Assembly: GCF_041647995.1 (NCBI RefSeq)
Contig: NZ_JARRIB010000002.1
Span: 312,432 to 376,431 of the forward strand
Direction: 5' to 3'
Length of the DNA stretch: 64,000 nt
DNA from: Pyrococcus kukulkanii
GTDB taxonomy: Archaea > Methanobacteriota_B > Thermococci > Thermococcales > Thermococcaceae
In this document: in pieces, positions 26,142-35,137 of the stretch
Layout: every line of letters starts with the position of its first letter
Numbering within the stretch: the first letter of the stretch is position 1
The notes under the pieces: generated by a model
The model's database searches: none
Told to the model about the DNA's origin: nothing
Seen by the model: only the letters and a program-made list of their open reading frames with translations
Made by a program: the position numbers and the translations under genes

Positions 26142-26762
26142 TCACCATCTCATCTTAAATGATAACTTCTTTAGCTCGCCGACCACGGAGAGTCCATCCA
26201 TTGGGGGTTCCCCAGTGTTTATGGCTTCAATGCCCCTATCAACTATTACCTCCACCAGGGGATAGAAGGCCCTGTCCTTGGTATAGTACATAACATCTAA
26301 CAGGGGAAACACTATTCTGTCAACTTTTCCCCAAGACGTTCCCTTATTGATTATCCTAACTTTAAGAACTCCAATTCCATTTGGCTTCTCTTGGAGGCTT
26401 CCTCTTGAATACCTCACGATAACTCCTCTCTCGAGGGTTCCATAAAGGGCATACTTTTCCCTACCTAGCGAAAATCTATCAACTTCGACTTCCCCTGCTC
26501 TTACCGAAACTTCAACGGGAACTGTGAGAAATCCCTCAACTCTACTTCCTGGGGCTATGACTATTTCCTCCTCCAGCCTAACCATCATAAGCTTCACTCC
26601 ATACCCCTTAGCCGGTGCTGGTAATATTTGAAGGATATCCCCGATTATTTTCTTTCTCACGTTTCCCCTGAGATACTCAAACCACTCCCCGGTTTTCTTT
26701 ATATTTATTATCTGATCCCCTATTGAAATACTCCCTTGAGCCAGTTTGATTTTTCCAAACAT
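26142..26762 (-). CDS. DUF432 family protein
   Basis: A 206-residue beta-rich protein without signal peptide or membrane helix, matching the archaeal DUF432 family as remembered. It begins MFGKIKLAQGSISIGDQII and ends right at the MscS start. GAGGG lies 8 bases before ATG 26762. Function unknown; the tight link to mscS suggests a cytosolic partner or modulator of that channel, which is inference. Confidence 0.75.
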   Translation of the reverse strand: MFGKIKLAQGSISIGDQIINIKKTGEWFEYLRGNVRKKIIGDILQILPAPAKGYGVKLMMVRLEEEIVIAPGSRVEGFLTVPVEVSVRAGEVEVDRFSLGREKYALYGTLERGVIVRYSRGSLQEKPNGIGVLKVRIINKGTSWGKVDRIVFPLLDVMYYTKDRAFYPLVEVIVDRGIEAINTGEPPMDGLSVVGELKKLSFKMRW

Positions 26763-26789
26763 CAAAATACCCTCTACAACCTCCGTTAA

Positions 26790-26798
26790 AAATATAAT
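26790..26798 (+). promoter_or_regulatory. TATA box implying a leaderless transcript
   Basis: AAATATAAT lies 22-30 bases before the GTG at 26820, the archaeal TATA-to-start distance, and no ribosome site precedes the GTG, so the mRNA probably begins at or next to its start codon. Confidence 0.5.
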
Positions 26799-26819
26799 GC
26801 AGTAAATAAATTAATAAGC

Positions 26820-27320
26820 GTGTGGGTCGATGTACTGACTTATCCCTCTACGTCGCCTCCAAAGTTTCCAAAATTTAGGAGAGCCACTTTTAGGTTAGAC
26901 GGGAAGAAGCTGATATTTAATCTAAGACCTATGGGAGAACTGGCGTTCAACTTGGACGACATCGAGGACGTCTGCGGAGTAGTGCTGACACTTTTTAAGC
27001 CACCGAGGAGAGGAATCAAATTAACGTTATCTTGGGGGCAGGAAGTTATAGTTTCAGTTGGTAGAAATCCCCTAATTTATGATAAAAGGGGTATATACAA
27101 ATTGCTCCGTTTAATTTTCTCTCCACTTATAGAAGGGACCGTAGTAGAGGTTAATGGGAAAGTTGGTATCTTAAAAATAATCGACAATCAGGTTGCTCTA
27201 GTTACCCAAGGGAACGTTATCCCAGTAAAACCGAATGAGATTAAAGGAGAAGTTGGAGAAAAAGTTAGGAAATTCTTAACCCTTCTTAAGTTTCTTTCCA
27301 AGGAGGAAAAGGAGAAGTAA
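26820..27320 (+). CDS. Conserved cytosolic protein of unknown function
   Basis: A 166-residue protein starting at GTG, with no signal peptide. It alternates beta strands (RATFRLDGKKLIFNLRP, ELAFNLDDIEDVCGVVLTLF) and looks like a small beta-sandwich or PH-like fold; the archaeal taxis protein CheF has a vaguely similar start, but I cannot support that assignment. The last 45 bases overlap the convergent propeller gene, so the two may interfere when expressed together. Confidence 0.6.
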   Translation: MWVDVLTYPSTSPPKFPKFRRATFRLDGKKLIFNLRPMGELAFNLDDIEDVCGVVLTLFKPPRRGIKLTLSWGQEVIVSVGRNPLIYDKRGIYKLLRLIFSPLIEGTVVEVNGKVGILKIIDNQVALVTQGNVIPVKPNEIKGEVGEKVRKFLTLLKFLSKEEKEK

Positions 27321-28463
27321 TAGTCCTGGTCCGCAGATAGACTTTGGTATTATTTCGTCTTCCTTAAAGACCATAAATATGTTACTTCCGGTTCCAACTA
27401 CCACAAATTTATCTCTCGATGAGATGCTTCTCACGTACCCTGTTGGTATCTCCTTCAGTATCTTTCCATCCTTTGGGTCAATAACGTACAGTGTCCCAAC
27501 GCTGTAGACAGTTCCATCCTTTGTTTTAAACTCCCCACTTCCAGCGAGCAACTTCCCCTTATAAAGGGCTAAAGCCTTTACCCTATACGGTAATTCTAAT
27601 TCCCATCGTACCTTACGCTTCCTTAAATCAATGGCGGCAACGCCTTTATATCCTCCAACGTAGGCAGTATCACCATTGACTAGGATGTCTTCGACGTAGA
27701 ACAGGGTTTCATTCCATAATATGTTCCCGTTATAGTCTACCAGGAGAACATGTCCAGTTCCATTATAACCCGTTCCAACTACCGCATCCCCCCTCCAGAC
27801 CTCTAGGTCTCTCACCCATTCTCCAAGTTCAACTTGCCATAAGATCTTCCCCTCTGGACTAACTCCATAAAGCCTTCCAAATTTAAGCTTGCCTGCAAAA
27901 CCCGAAGGGTAGCCACTTCCGACATAAATGACTTTTCCCACTCTTACTCTACCTAGGAGATCAGTAAAATTAAGTGACCATATTTGGGTTAAATTGTTAA
28001 GATATAATTTATATAGAACCCCCTTGCTCATATTTTTGGTAAACATGTCTCCACTGGCAATGTAGATGTAACTTCCATTTAATATGAAGTCGTAGAGCTT
28101 ATACTTGGTTATGAACCTTCCGGTGTAGTTGCCAGTCTTGTTTAGCCTTAGTAGACTTCCAAGGCTCCCGACAAGTACACCATCTTCAATGGGGATCAAC
28201 TTGACTACAAAGCCAGAATCAACTTCCCACAACTTCGTACCGTTTATGGAGTATGCACCAGTGGTTCCAAGGTAGTAAATCCCTATAAGGCCTGAGGAAT
28301 TAGCTATTGCCCTGTATGAACACGAGGCATATATCGTTGAATTATCCAGTGCAACGGCCTCTATACTCTTTTGATACTTAACGTTAGAACATAACTGCCC
28401 ATTCCATCCAACCACTGACGGAAGAAACAAGGACAGGAATATCAAGACTGCGACTCTCTTCAT
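27276..28463 (-). CDS. Secreted PQQ-type beta-propeller with CGP-CTERM anchor
   Basis: A 395-residue protein: signal peptide (residues 1-20), repeated blades with the PQQ-like pattern (GTKLWEVDSG, GKILWQVELG, GNILWNETL, RKVRWELELP), many N-glycosylation sequons, and a C-terminal ICGPG plus hydrophobic stretch plus KKLKKG, the Thermococcales CGP-CTERM sorting signal. It should be anchored outside the membrane. Last gene of the MoxR/DUF58 operon. ATG 28463 follows GGGGGGATC. Confidence 0.8.
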   Translation of the reverse strand: MKRVAVLIFLSLFLPSVVGWNGQLCSNVKYQKSIEAVALDNSTIYASCSYRAIANSSGLIGIYYLGTTGAYSINGTKLWEVDSGFVVKLIPIEDGVLVGSLGSLLRLNKTGNYTGRFITKYKLYDFILNGSYIYIASGDMFTKNMSKGVLYKLYLNNLTQIWSLNFTDLLGRVRVGKVIYVGSGYPSGFAGKLKFGRLYGVSPEGKILWQVELGEWVRDLEVWRGDAVVGTGYNGTGHVLLVDYNGNILWNETLFYVEDILVNGDTAYVGGYKGVAAIDLRKRKVRWELELPYRVKALALYKGKLLAGSGEFKTKDGTVYSVGTLYVIDPKDGKILKEIPTGYVRSISSRDKFVVVGTGSNIFMVFKEDEIIPKSICGPGLLLLLFLLGKKLKKG

Positions 28464-28474
28464 CACGATCCCCC

Positions 28475-29296
28475 CTATATTGGTTTTGTTTCTTCATTGG
28501 AGTACAGGATTAACCTCACACCATTATCATCAACGGATTCTAAGATCTTCTTGAGTTGTACTTCCCTGCCCTCTTCTAACATCACTACCTTATCAAACTG
28601 TCCTTCGAACTCTATTACCTTAGTTCCGATCGGTCCCCTCTTTGGAATTATTATTAACTTTTTATCTTCAACTTTAGCCTCTAAGATAGCGTTTGTTCTT
28701 ATTCTCACTACCGTGATCACGTGCTTCTCTCTTTCTTGAGATAAAAGATAAAAGCCGAGACCGAAGAGTGGGAGGAGAATTATTGGATTAATGGACGGTA
28801 ACCTTGGGGGCTTAATGAGCGAAGAGATCAAGAAGGCGACAAGGGTAATCACAGTAAATGTGACAATGCCAATAAGTCTCTCACGAATTGGCGTTTTTAT
28901 TTCTTCGTATTTCCCATATAGGTCGAAGAAGTACGAGATGACCAAGATGAGGGAGACAATTGCAATATTCTTAGCTGAAACATCTGGGAAGAATGCCTGG
29001 AATATGTTCGTGAAGGCGGGGGATATGGATGAGAGTACTGGAGAATTTTGCCCTATCCATGTCAAGAAATACAACATGAACGCTATCGATGCTATGGAGT
29101 AGGAGGGTTTTGGTGATAGGATTGCTGCTATGCCTATCATGCCAAGTATCAATCCTAAGAATGTCATGGCATTAAGCGGAATCCCTAAGATTGAAAGGCC
29201 TAATGACAGGGTCTCCATTAATGGGGTGACATTTGAGAGGAGATGATATATGTAATAAAGGGAGGGCATAAGAACGAGGGTCTTCAGGGCTTTCAT
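28475..29296 (-). CDS. Membrane protein of the MoxR/DUF58 operon
   Basis: A 273-residue protein with about six membrane helices and a cytoplasmic C-terminal 75 residues (VRIRTNAILEAKVEDKKL onward) of beta-rich character. No known family recognised. It overlaps the DUF58 gene by 4 bases (ATGA), so it belongs to that operon; DUF58/MoxR clusters commonly carry such extra membrane partners. Confidence 0.65.
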   Translation of the reverse strand: MKALKTLVLMPSLYYIYHLLSNVTPLMETLSLGLSILGIPLNAMTFLGLILGMIGIAAILSPKPSYSIASIAFMLYFLTWIGQNSPVLSSISPAFTNIFQAFFPDVSAKNIAIVSLILVISYFFDLYGKYEEIKTPIRERLIGIVTFTVITLVAFLISSLIKPPRLPSINPIILLPLFGLGFYLLSQEREKHVITVVRIRTNAILEAKVEDKKLIIIPKRGPIGTKVIEFEGQFDKVVMLEEGREVQLKKILESVDDNGVRLILYSNEETKPI

Positions 29297-30486
29297 TTGA
29301 CCACCCCTAAGAGCTTTAACAGCACCGTATGGGGGCTTTCCTTACCCACATCCCACTTGATAACCCTCTTTTGAGCGGCCCTTCTAAGAGCCTGCTTTTT
29401 CAGCTCAACAAGTGAGCCTTCCTCACTGATCTCTCCGTACATTGAGACATCAATTATCACAAGGTCTCTCCTTAATGAAGTGACTTCCGATGTTACATCA
29501 TCTGTTAAATTCGTTATGAGAATCACCATGGGAGAGAATCTTCTCAGGATTATTTCTAAGTTTTTAAAGGCATTTTCGAGGGTTTCCTCCTTGTCTAATC
29601 CAGCGGAGAGCAGGGCTTTGACTATGGTTTCACGTTGACTCATAGAGGAAGCAGGAGTTACAAGCTTTCCCTGCCCTAATATGTACAAGCCAACGTTATT
29701 TCCCAGGGATAGGTAAAAGTCTGCTAGAACCATCGAAAGTTTAATTCCATACTCAAGGGGATTTTCAAAGTACGAACCAAGCTTCTCCATCCTTGCATCT
29801 AGGATTATCATTACGGTTTTCCTTCCCTCTCGTTCAAACTCATTTACCAAAAGCTTCCCAACTCTTGCGGTAGCTTTCCAATTTATCGCTTTAAATGGAT
29901 CTCCTGGCCTGTATTCCCTTATCTCCTTGAAATCGGTTGTTGTAGGGCCGAATCTTGAGTACATTATAGCCTGAGCCATGCTTGCCCTTAGAATTCTATG
30001 GGGTGACACCTTCAAGTAACCATGAGAAGTGACGACTATTTCCACACTTTCACCTTTTAACATCCACCTTGTTGGATGAACCCTTAAAACATGGAATGAG
30101 TATACCTCCGTCTTTGGCAATTCGTATTTTCCCCTTTTTCGGGCAATTAAGGAATAGCCAAACTTAAATTTCCTCCTCCAAGGTAGCACGAAAAATGATG
30201 CATAAGGCCTTCCAATGACTTCGAACATCGGGGGAATGGTATCCCTAATAAAAACTAGACCTATCCCCTTCTTCACATGAACTTCCAGGTTCACGGTTAT
30301 GACTTCACCAATCCTAACATTCTTTTTGTCCAAAGTCCTTTGAACTTCTATCTCCCTTGGGGAAGGTATTAAAACGGCGAAGATGAGTAGGATTAGGGGA
30401 AAGATTCCTATCCTTGGAACGTCAAACACTATTGACATGAGGATGAACCATAGGAATAGTGATACTAGGAAGCTTGCCCCCTTCAT
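29293..30486 (-). CDS. DUF58 domain membrane protein
   Basis: A 397-residue protein with two N-terminal helices, a beta-sandwich region and the DUF58/vWA-like core (EYRPGDPFKAINWKATAR, then LVNEFERE and VMIILDARMEKLGS, which keeps a MIDAS-like DxR rather than DxSxS). DUF58 proteins work with MoxR ATPases, usually encoded next door as here, to assemble or activate other proteins. Its start shares a base with the MoxR stop. Confidence 0.88.
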   Translation of the reverse strand: MKGASFLVSLFLWFILMSIVFDVPRIGIFPLILLIFAVLIPSPREIEVQRTLDKKNVRIGEVITVNLEVHVKKGIGLVFIRDTIPPMFEVIGRPYASFFVLPWRRKFKFGYSLIARKRGKYELPKTEVYSFHVLRVHPTRWMLKGESVEIVVTSHGYLKVSPHRILRASMAQAIMYSRFGPTTTDFKEIREYRPGDPFKAINWKATARVGKLLVNEFEREGRKTVMIILDARMEKLGSYFENPLEYGIKLSMVLADFYLSLGNNVGLYILGQGKLVTPASSMSQRETIVKALLSAGLDKEETLENAFKNLEIILRRFSPMVILITNLTDDVTSEVTSLRRDLVIIDVSMYGEISEEGSLVELKKQALRRAAQKRVIKWDVGKESPHTVLLKLLGVVK

Positions 30487-31436
30487 CAGTACCTCAACCC
30501 CTTTGGCACGGGCACCGCTTCGAGGGCCTCCTTAACTATCTCAACTTCAACACCCCTCTCTAGGGAATATTCAGGCCTCAAAATTATTCTGTGGCTCAAC
30601 GCTTCTATTGCGAACATCTTAACGTCATCGGGAATAACGTAGTCTCTACCCTCTATGAACGCATTTGCCTTTGCAAGCTTCATCAACGCCAGTCCTCCCC
30701 TTGGACTTGGCCCAGCTTCAACTCTCTCATCCTCTCTTATTGTTCGGACTATCCTTGCTATGTACCGGAGGATATCATCATGGATCCTAATTTCAGACTC
30801 TACCTTTCTTTGCATTCTTAGGAATTTTTCCCTTCCTACGACTGGAGAGAGATCTACCGTTGGGTCATCCTTCTGCCACCTAAGCCTTGCCCTTAAAATC
30901 TCGACTTCTTCATCTTCACTCTTGGGATAGCCTATACTTAACTTAAGAAGGAACCTGTCTAATTGGGCCTCGGGTAGGGGGTACGTTCCTTCGAACTCAA
31001 GCGGATTTTGGGTTGCTATAACAAAGAAAGGTTCATCAAGCTTGAAGGTTTCCCCCTCTATTGTTACCTGCCTCTCTTCCATTGCTTCAAGAAGGGCTGA
31101 CTGTGTTTTTGGTGGAGCCCTGTTTATCTCATCCGCAAGAAGAACATTAGTGAATATGGGGCCCTTCATTACTTCGAAGGTCCCTTTTTCGGGTCTCCAG
31201 ACTTTTGTTCCCACTATATCTGAAGGCAATAAATCGGGAGTAAACTGAACTCTCCTGTAGTTTAGCCCTAGAACCTTGGCGAAGGCCTTTGCAAGTAACG
31301 TTTTACCTAGCCCAGGATTGTCTTCAAATAACACGTTTCCGTTTACCAGGGCTGACGCAAGAACTTTCCTAACGACATCTTCGTGCCCTATAAAGGCTTT
31401 TCCTATCTCCTCAAATATTTCCTTTATCTCACTCAT
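30486..31436 (-). CDS. MoxR family AAA+ ATPase
   Basis: A 316-residue ATPase: Walker A NPGLGKTLLAK, Walker B VLLADEINRAPP, sensor-1 ATQNPLEFEGTYPLPEAQLD and sensor-2 GPSPRGGLALMKLAKA, the diagnostic MoxR set. It acts as a chaperone-like remodeller for DUF58 and other surface-associated partners in the operon. Overlaps the upstream membrane-protein gene by 8 bases. Confidence 0.93.
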   Translation of the reverse strand: MSEIKEIFEEIGKAFIGHEDVVRKVLASALVNGNVLFEDNPGLGKTLLAKAFAKVLGLNYRRVQFTPDLLPSDIVGTKVWRPEKGTFEVMKGPIFTNVLLADEINRAPPKTQSALLEAMEERQVTIEGETFKLDEPFFVIATQNPLEFEGTYPLPEAQLDRFLLKLSIGYPKSEDEEVEILRARLRWQKDDPTVDLSPVVGREKFLRMQRKVESEIRIHDDILRYIARIVRTIREDERVEAGPSPRGGLALMKLAKANAFIEGRDYVIPDDVKMFAIEALSHRIILRPEYSLERGVEVEIVKEALEAVPVPKGLRY

Positions 31437-32388
31437 TTCTGATCCTCCTGCTAATTTCTTTTACTATATCTTCCCTCCTCTTCGCTTCTCTCTTCTCCAT
31501 TAACCTGATCCACCATTTAGGTGCTAGATTTGAGTATTTTTTCTTTTCGTAGTTGGCTAGAGGTTCAAGAAGGCTCATAAGCTTGTCCTTTGGAAGTCCT
31601 GCCCGGACTCCATAGAATGCGATGTAAGTCAGGAGAGGTAACTTGTCTCCTTTAACTACAAATTCTTTAACGGCATCTTCGGCCTCCTTTAACATTGGAT
31701 CCTTCCTAAAGTCCTCTTCGATCTTGATATCGAGCTCCCCAACTATTGCCTCCTCCTCACTTTTCTTAGATATTCCCGCGATAGTGATGTAAGAAAGGAG
31801 ATAAAGGCCAGTTATCATAGAAAATAATTTCAATAGAAATCCGATGAATCCGAGATATGATAAATTGATTGAGTACGTTCCTAAGAGTAATCCTGCAATT
31901 GGAAAGGCCTTTACGTTCTCCCTGATTACTTCCCCTTTAAGAATTCCAAAACCTTCAAGGGATGCCAAGGTGTAGCCTAAGAGCGTTAAGAGGAAAGCCA
32001 AGTGAAACATACTCTCTAATGGCTCAAAGACTTTTGAAAACGAGTAAAGCAAAACACTAAGCCCTATTCCCTGGAGGAGAAATGCGAAACCCTGAGGAAA
32101 CCTGGGAGCTACGTAGAACATGGAAAATCCTAAGATTATTGGCGATAGGATGTCATTGTACTTTATCGGCGAATAGTAGAGAGATATTCCAAGTCCCAGC
32201 CCCCCAAAGAGAACACGAATCCCTGGGAGGCCGGTAATGATTACTATAATTTCACCAACGAGCATGAAAAGGAGAAAGCCCATCAGTACATCTGAGTAAA
32301 TTTGAGGTAAACGGAGCAAGCTGACGAGTAGGATGGCAAATGAATATAGAACTATGTAAGGCAGGCTATTTTTCACTCGCTCCCTCAT
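31429..32388 (-). CDS. Membrane protein of the transglutaminase/MoxR operon
   Basis: A 319-residue protein with seven or more helices in the first two thirds and a charged cytoplasmic tail (KKSEEEAIVGELDIKIEEDF, later YEKKKYSNLAPKWWIRLMEK). Family not recognised; the tail could be the docking part for MoxR. It overlaps the transglutaminase gene by 23 bases and the MoxR gene by 8. Confidence 0.65.
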   Translation of the reverse strand: MRERVKNSLPYIVLYSFAILLVSLLRLPQIYSDVLMGFLLFMLVGEIIVIITGLPGIRVLFGGLGLGISLYYSPIKYNDILSPIILGFSMFYVAPRFPQGFAFLLQGIGLSVLLYSFSKVFEPLESMFHLAFLLTLLGYTLASLEGFGILKGEVIRENVKAFPIAGLLLGTYSINLSYLGFIGFLLKLFSMITGLYLLSYITIAGISKKSEEEAIVGELDIKIEEDFRKDPMLKEAEDAVKEFVVKGDKLPLLTYIAFYGVRAGLPKDKLMSLLEPLANYEKKKYSNLAPKWWIRLMEKREAKRREDIVKEISRRIRNE

Positions 32389-35137
32389 TTAAACACCTCC
32401 CCCTAATTCCCCTAAAGAACCTTAAAACTTCCCCTAGTGAGATCTTCCTAAGGCTATACCTTGCCTTTTCGAATATCAGGGATAAGTCATTTAGCCCTAA
32501 GATCTCCCTGGCGGTCTTGCTCGGTTCTCCATTAAGGCACTCCTCAAAAATGCACACTATCACATCATTGTAGTTGCCCAGAACCTTAACTTCGCGCTCA
32601 TTGGAGAAAAAGAAAAATCTTGCACATATTTTATGATTCCCAGGATTAAGCCTCAGCTTAAACTCTTTTCCCCTACCATGAAGTCTACCGTTTACGTAGA
32701 GGGATACTGGCAAGTTCGTTTTTATCTCAACGGTTTCATTGGTCATGTACACGGGTGGCTCCCTATTGAAGCTTAGTTTTACCCTTACTGTCTTAGCAGA
32801 GAGGGCAAGGAGTGAAAGTAATAAGAGGAACAGGCCTACGTAAACGTAAAGCGGATACCTGTACACCCTAAGGATTACTGGGATGATCTCAAATCCATCG
32901 TTCGTTATTACTATTAACTTGGCGGTGTACTTACCAGTGAACTCTGGAGTTATCCTAAAGGTTGCTATTCCCTTCTTGTTGGTTATATTACTTAATGTCT
33001 CGTTAAAAGCTACTAACATGACCTTTGAACCAATAAGGGGGCTCCCGTTGATGAAGGTGATTCTCACGGTGAGCTCATTGGATCTGTTGACAACCATTAA
33101 TGCGTTGGAAACATCTACAAGCAATTTCTGCTTAACGTAAACCTCTCTCTCGATTAATTTAAGGTCTCCATAGTAGATTATTACCTTCCTATATCCTTTG
33201 GCGTCCTGGGGAACGGGAATCCTTAGCTTGAAGGATCCATTCTCACTAAGCTTAGAGTAGTAATCTCCAAAATCTCCGCTAATACTTACTGTTCCATCGC
33301 TGGCCCCCACTATCTTCCCCCTTATCTCAAGTTCATCCCCCGCATAAACGAAAGAGGGGATGGTAACTGATGCGGAGATCGCCCTAAACACAATGGTTTT
33401 CTTATCTCCTTCAATTCCCTTACTACCCTCATAGACAAGGGTAACTTTATGAATACCAGGATTTCCAACCCCTACGAAGAATGAAAATCTACCTGAACTG
33501 TCGGTTTTCGCGACACCTACAAGTTTTCCATCCAAGAATACGTCAAGGTACTCCCCACCAAGAGAGGCTCCTCCTTCCGTTCCCAGGAACCCCTGTATCT
33601 TTACCGAACCAACCCTTGTGTAGTTGAATTCCTTCACGTAGATCTTAGCTTTATCCCGAATTACTATGGTGGGATCACTAGTTGATTCAAAATATGGTCC
33701 CCACCCCTCGTATACGGCTACTATATGATACTTTCCTGCAACTCCCGTAGCTGAGCATTTAACTACAAATCTGCCATTTCTAACTTCTCCTCTTCCTACA
33801 ATTTTTCCTGGCGATTCCTTCTCCTTTCTAAGCTCTATCCTCACGGGACCTGCGGGAACGAGGGTGCCCTCTGTTGTAATGACGATGCCTTCCACGGTGA
33901 AGTTAGAACCGGCCGTGATCTCCATTGGCCACTTAATTATCTTAGTTGTAGTGTTGTAGCCAACTAAGATGGAAAGGTTCAATTTTCCTAAGGTAACGTT
34001 AAACCACCCAACTTTCTCTCCGGTTATGTTCACTATCGTCTTCCCATCTTTAACCGTAATATTGATGGGAATTTCGGGGTTAGTTGTCAGGTTAACCTTG
34101 AATGGGAGCTCTATAACCGTACTATTTCCAAGGGATACTTTAACCTCTCTAACTCCGGGCTTTTGTTGCACCTCCTCTTTCTTCTCCTCAGGCCTACGGG
34201 ATCCAGTGGCGTCAAAAGTTATCCAGCCCACACCTTCAAAGTAAACCTCAGCCCAGGCGTGTGCCTGCCTTAACTTAACTTCCTGCATTCCAGGCTCGGC
34301 CTTGATCTTGAACCCCGTTACTAGCCTTGCCGGAAGGCCGTTAAGTCTTGCCAAGATAACAAAGGCCGTATTAAAATCGAGACAGACTCCTCGCTTTGAA
34401 TAGAAGAGGAACCACTCAATGGGATCTATTCCTGGGGGCGCTGGGGGAGCTTTTTCATCATAGAAGTAGTTCTCTTCGAGGTACCTCTCTATGGCCAGGG
34501 CCTTCTCGTAAGGGCTCTCTATTCCCTTAGTTATGTTCTTTGCCAACTTAAGTACCTTTTCGCTTACCTCTGGAACTTCTAAACTTACTTCGGGAACTTT
34601 AGCTCTTCTTAGAACATCATCCGGGAACTCATAAAGCGTTGCTTCAAAATCGTAGGATTCCACGGGGTACCTCTTTGGTCTAAGCAACTCAAGATCCCCC
34701 GAATACAGGGCGGGAATCGAGATCCAGGAGGTATAAAGGGTTGTATAGAGGTTTCCCGAAAGGAGGGGAGATTTTAATTCAACCCTTACCCTATCGATAA
34801 TTGTTTCGTGCGGTACCTTAGGTTCAAAAATTGGTATCTTTCCAAAAACCTTTATTCCATTGAATTTCTCCCCAATCCACTTGCCGTTCTTATAGGTATA
34901 GTAGACGTTTTGCCTTAGGTACGCGACCCTCCCCTTATCCTCGAACACAACCATGACGGTTGCATCGTTGAATATCGATAACCTGTAGAGGTTTTCCCTG
35001 AGATCTATGGAATGGGATTCTTTTTTTGGGAGCTCATTAGATATAGTTGGGACTAACGTTATCGGAGAAGAGGAAGAGAGGAGAAGCAACCCCAGTACTC
35101 CAATTATTACCGCTGAAAATATCTCCCTCATCATCAT
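32366..35137 (-). CDS. Large transglutaminase-like membrane protein
   Basis: A 923-residue protein: N-terminal anchor, beta domain, then a transglutaminase-like core with the triad Cys near 250 (RGVCLDFN), His near 291 (QAHAWAEVY) and Asp near 308 (GWITFDAT). After that come several Ig-like/CarboxypepD-like beta domains, a membrane helix (YPLYVYVGLFLLLLSLLALS) and a cytosolic C-terminal part. Transglutaminase-MoxR-DUF58 clusters are widespread; the enzyme may cross-link or cleave surface proteins. ATGATGATG at 35129-35137 offers three starts; the first overlaps the upstream stop. Confidence 0.85.
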   Translation of the reverse strand: MMMREIFSAVIIGVLGLLLLSSSSPITLVPTISNELPKKESHSIDLRENLYRLSIFNDATVMVVFEDKGRVAYLRQNVYYTYKNGKWIGEKFNGIKVFGKIPIFEPKVPHETIIDRVRVELKSPLLSGNLYTTLYTSWISIPALYSGDLELLRPKRYPVESYDFEATLYEFPDDVLRRAKVPEVSLEVPEVSEKVLKLAKNITKGIESPYEKALAIERYLEENYFYDEKAPPAPPGIDPIEWFLFYSKRGVCLDFNTAFVILARLNGLPARLVTGFKIKAEPGMQEVKLRQAHAWAEVYFEGVGWITFDATGSRRPEEKKEEVQQKPGVREVKVSLGNSTVIELPFKVNLTTNPEIPINITVKDGKTIVNITGEKVGWFNVTLGKLNLSILVGYNTTTKIIKWPMEITAGSNFTVEGIVITTEGTLVPAGPVRIELRKEKESPGKIVGRGEVRNGRFVVKCSATGVAGKYHIVAVYEGWGPYFESTSDPTIVIRDKAKIYVKEFNYTRVGSVKIQGFLGTEGGASLGGEYLDVFLDGKLVGVAKTDSSGRFSFFVGVGNPGIHKVTLVYEGSKGIEGDKKTIVFRAISASVTIPSFVYAGDELEIRGKIVGASDGTVSISGDFGDYYSKLSENGSFKLRIPVPQDAKGYRKVIIYYGDLKLIEREVYVKQKLLVDVSNALMVVNRSNELTVRITFINGSPLIGSKVMLVAFNETLSNITNKKGIATFRITPEFTGKYTAKLIVITNDGFEIIPVILRVYRYPLYVYVGLFLLLLSLLALSAKTVRVKLSFNREPPVYMTNETVEIKTNLPVSLYVNGRLHGRGKEFKLRLNPGNHKICARFFFFSNEREVKVLGNYNDVIVCIFEECLNGEPSKTAREILGLNDLSLIFEKARYSLRKISLGEVLRFFRGIRGRCLNEGASEK

